A stretch of DNA of 64,000 nucleotides from Peribacillus loiseleuriae (GTDB lineage Bacteria; Bacillota; Bacilli; Bacillales; DSM-1321), in assembly GCF_001183985.1 (NCBI RefSeq), contig NZ_LFZW01000001.1, positions 832,333 through 896,332 on the forward strand. Direction: 5' to 3'. Shown here piece after piece: positions 61,803 to 64,000 of the stretch. The notes under the pieces are model-generated. The model was not told the DNA's origin. It did no database searches and saw nothing but the letters and a program-made list of their open reading frames with translations. The position numbers and the translations under genes were made by a program. Within the stretch, counting starts at the first letter, position 1, and each line of letters starts with the position of its first letter.

Positions 61803-62074
61803 TCTTGATGATTTCTTTATTTTTCTTGACCCTTTCTATGATGGTTGCTCTTTACCGGGTAATAAAGGGGCCTTCCATGCCTGACCGAGTTCAGGCGTTA
61901 GATACAATAAGCATTAGCTTAATTGGAGGAGTAGCCATTTGTTCTGTTTTGTTTCATACTCATGCTTTATTAGAAATCATCTTAATACTCGGTATTCTTT
62001 CGTTTGTCGGAACCATTGCTTTTGCAAGATTTATCGAAAGAGGTGTTGTCATTGAACGCAAACGTATCAAGTGA
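61790..62074 (+). CDS. mrpF: Na+/H+ antiporter subunit F
   Basis: A 94-residue subunit with three helices. The conserved loop GPSMPDRVQALDTISISLIG is diagnostic. The start lies within the end of mrpE and the stop within the start of mrpG, so the three are translated as a coupled group. Confidence 0.94.
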   Translation: MFKLILMISLFFLTLSMMVALYRVIKGPSMPDRVQALDTISISLIGGVAICSVLFHTHALLEIILILGILSFVGTIAFARFIERGVVIERKRIK

Positions 62075-62405
62075 AGTAATTGCTGCTGTCCTTATTTTGG
62101 TCGGCACGATCTTCAGCTTTCTTAGTGCAGTCGGCTTAATCCGATTACCTGACGTGTATACCCGTTCACATGCAGCATCCAAAAGTTCAACTTTAGGTGT
62201 CCTTTGTACGCTTCTCGGGGCATTACTTTATTTCTGGATAACCGATGGATATTTTAGTATCCGCTTGATTTTGGGCATTTTCTTTGTGTTCCTAACTGCT
62301 CCGGTTGCGGCTCATCTTATTTGCCGAGCTGCTTACCGCTCAAATGTAGAGTTGGCTAAAGAAAGTGTTCAAGATGACCTGAAAGAAGTTTTGAAGAGAG
62401 ACTGA
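62052..62405 (+). CDS. mrpG: Na+/H+ antiporter subunit G
   Basis: A 117-residue subunit with three helices. The hallmark GLIRLPDVYTRSHAASKSST is present. TTG at 62052 is chosen because AGAGGTG lies 7 bases upstream; the longer open frame before it overlaps mrpF fully. It closes the seven-gene operon. Confidence 0.92.
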   Translation: MNANVSSEVIAAVLILVGTIFSFLSAVGLIRLPDVYTRSHAASKSSTLGVLCTLLGALLYFWITDGYFSIRLILGIFFVFLTAPVAAHLICRAAYRSNVELAKESVQDDLKEVLKRD

Positions 62406-62668
62406 CTGCTTTTTGGATTGAGACAGAGAGACGTTCATTTAAAGGCTATACCTGATTAATTGGAATAATTTTTGTTATATGTGGCTTATTGTGAAATGTA
62501 GATGTTATCTTCCATTTTATTGAATCTGGTTTCCCAATGATAAATAAGTCGTTTTTAATACTAGTTAGTGGCGTTTTAACACAAAGTTGTTTTGTTATTT
62601 TTCTTCCTTGAATATTTAAAGGGAAACGAAATTGAATAAGGAAAGTTTATGTTTTAGGAGGTATATGT

Positions 62669-62890
62669 ATGGTGGAAATAAAATATGAAATCAAAGAAAG
62701 CATTGGCTCCATCTCGCAATCCCCTAAAGGGTGGAACAAAGAACTCAATCTGATCAGCTGGAATGGAAAAGAACCAAAATTTGATCTACGAGATTGGGCA
62801 CCTGAACATGAAAAGATGGGGAAGGGGCTCACTTTAACACTGGATGAGGTAAAGGCGTTGAGAAATTTGTTGAATGGTTTGGAGTTGTAG
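62669..62890 (+). CDS. PC4/YdbC family ssDNA-binding protein
   Basis: A 73-residue protein of the transcriptional coactivator p15/PC4 family. IKYEIKESIGSIS and GWNKELNLISWNGKEPKFDL, then RDWAPEHEKMGKGLTLTLDE, follow YdbC, whose lactococcal relative binds single-stranded DNA. AGGAGG precedes the ATG. It stands alone with its own terminator. Confidence 0.9.
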   Translation: MVEIKYEIKESIGSISQSPKGWNKELNLISWNGKEPKFDLRDWAPEHEKMGKGLTLTLDEVKALRNLLNGLEL

Positions 62891-62945
62891 GTTTCAATCA
62901 TATTATTTGCTACTTGGAAATGATGTAACAGGTATCTTTTTTTAT

Positions 62946-62980
62946 GAACAGAAGGAGTGTTATGCTCCTTCTGTTTTTGA
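62946..62980 (+). terminator. Terminator after YdbC-like gene
   Basis: AACAGAAGGAG pairs with CTCCTTCTGTT, followed by TTT. Confidence 0.85.
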
Positions 62981-63134
62981 ATGATGTTTTAAAGTATATC
63001 CTTATTTTTCTATATGAGTTAATTAATTTAATTTTTTTATATGTATTCACCGTGAAATTTTGTCATAAGACGGAAAGACAAATATTTGACAACTAAGGTG
63101 CATTCCACCTTAAGTATCTCTGTTAGAACAATTT

Positions 63135-63149
63135 TTGAAAGCGTAACCA
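63135..63149 (+). promoter_or_regulatory. Perfect cre site before a dead sugar transporter
   Basis: TTGAAAGCGTAACCA fits every fixed position of WTGNAANCGNWNNCW. The sequence CAGGAGGAG follows at 63159-63167 and would have been the ribosome site of the first transporter gene. Confidence 0.6.
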
Positions 63150-63159
63150 AAAAAGGTTC

Positions 63160-64000
63160 AGGAGGAGAATCATAGTAAAAATACAAAAAAGGCCGTTCAA
63201 TTCTATGTTGATTTACTACATGATGCAGGGCAGCCAGGTGCTACGAGTACAGGTTTCATGGAAGTTTTAATTCTTATGTCCACTGGTAAAGCAGCAATGT
63301 GGTACGATGCATCTGTTGCAGCAGGATTTTTGAATAACCGAGATAATTCTCAAGTAGTTGGCAAAATTGTCTATAATTTGCTCCAAAGCAAGCTAAAGAT
63401 AATAATGGTTGGTTATATGCTTGGTTGTTAGCTATTGAATCAGCAAGTAAAAATAAAGATGAGGCATTTGAAGTTATTAAGTGGGCAACAAGCAAAGAGT
63501 ATATTGAAAAGTCGGCGAAACAGGAGGCACCATCAGGAACACGTATTTCCACCTATGGAAACCCGAAATATAAAGAAGAGATGACTTTTCATTCTGGTTT
63601 ATTTCTACCCTAGTCACTGGGGTTATTATCCCCTTATATTTAATCCTTAAAAATTTACATTTATTAGATTCCTTAACAGGTTTAATTATTCTTTACGCTG
63701 GTATGAATGTACCTTTGACAATATGGATGATGCGATCATTTTTTGATGATACTTCGTACGAAATTATAGAGGCAACCCAATTGGATGGTGCAACTGGATT
63801 ACAATGATTCTTACTGTAGTTCTTTCATTAGTAAGACCGAGCTTGACTTCGACAGCACTTCTATCTATGGCATTTGCTTGGAATGAATTTTTCTTTACTG
63901 TTGTTAGCATGAGTTACACAGATGCAGCAACGCTTCCAGTCTATATGTCATCTTTCATGACCCAATAGGAGGTTTGTTCTGAGCAAAGATGGCAGCAGAA
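63160..64000 (+). pseudogene. Fused wreck of a sugar/polyol ABC transporter
   Basis: After the ribosome site the frame enters directly into the middle of an extracellular solute-binding protein: NTKKAVQFYVDLLHDAGQPG, then STGKAAMWYDASVAAGFL. A shift near 63375 is followed by DNNGWLYAWLLAIESASKNK, DEAFEVIKWATSKEY to about 63601. The next bases change frame and read the second half of an inner-membrane permease: LVTGVIIPLYLILKNLHLLD, APxNxPL-like GMNVPLTIWMMRSFFDD, and the EAA loop IIEATQLDGATG, broken by TGA, then FAWNEFFFTVVSMSYTDAAT. The first permease, most of the binding protein and half of the second permease are deleted. The remnant runs off the window. Confidence 0.85.

Overview
The window is low-GC DNA from a Bacillales endospore-former, most likely a Bacillaceae or Planococcaceae relative. 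The evidence is a KinB-type kinase, a LipA-type secreted lipase, S-box and preQ1-I riboswitches, DUF2187 and DUF4023 small proteins, strong GGAGG ribosome sites, TTG starts, cre-like boxes and a meso-diaminopimelate dehydrogenase. I cannot name the genus from the sequence. No rRNA, complete tRNA, CRISPR array, complete prophage or intact transposase is visible.

Layout. 0-8.8 kb: patatin-like lipase, DUF1646 membrane protein, ddh, FAD-linked oxidoreductase, FkbM methyltransferase, KinB-like kinase. 9.2-11.7 kb: divergent mtnE/mtnU of methionine salvage, then a SAM riboswitch whose gene is reduced to a 15-codon stub. 11.7-19 kb: gene-poor, with a DUF2187 protein, a small F/R-rich ORF, an orphan sigma factor, an HPr variant, a GntR regulator and an EamA transporter. 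19-24 kb: 2-hydroxyacid dehydrogenase, lipoprotein, and the preQ1-controlled queC-queD-queE-VUT transporter operon. 24-32 kb: LXG-toxin remnant, aldo/keto reductase, methyltransferase, lipase, DUF4023, FetAB-type ABC transporter, GNAT and a frameshifted zinc-ribbon gene. 32-37.5 kb: pcp-DUF979-DUF969 operon and yhdT-panF pantothenate symporter. 37.6-47 kb: acyltransferase and glycosyltransferase-GtrA pair, KDG catabolism (IclR regulator, kdgK, eda, dead alcohol dehydrogenase), and an RpiR regulator-nanE-PTS amino-sugar locus. 47-56 kb: isochorismatase-type hydrolase, PTS IIB remnant, lone purC, deaminase, HxlR-DsbA pair, LysR-lipocalin-SDR divergon, minimal tyrosine recombinase, KdpD-like universal stress protein. 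56.4-62.4 kb: complete mrpABCDEFG Na+/H+ antiporter operon. 62.6-64 kb: PC4-like protein and the wreck of a sugar ABC transporter.

Two dispersed non-coding repeat families stand out. Family A is a roughly 100-130 bp palindromic element with arms around GGGTCTGACC and outer arms around GAGGnTGTCCC. It has five copies plus one solo end. Family B is a roughly 180 bp element with a conserved core (GGTGGCGGTGCGGAGC, CTCGCCTAATC, CCCCATGTCCTTCATA). It has three copies, one of which supplies the stop codon of a gene. Many genes are decaying: a metN-like stub, LXG toxin, zinc-ribbon protein, GT-GtrA frameshift, alcohol dehydrogenase, PTS IIB and the sugar ABC transporter. Regulatory DNA often outlives the gene, as with the SAM riboswitch and the perfect cre sites at 32438 and 63135. 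I see no clear new multi-gene system. The repeat families and the stranded regulatory sites are the least explained signals.
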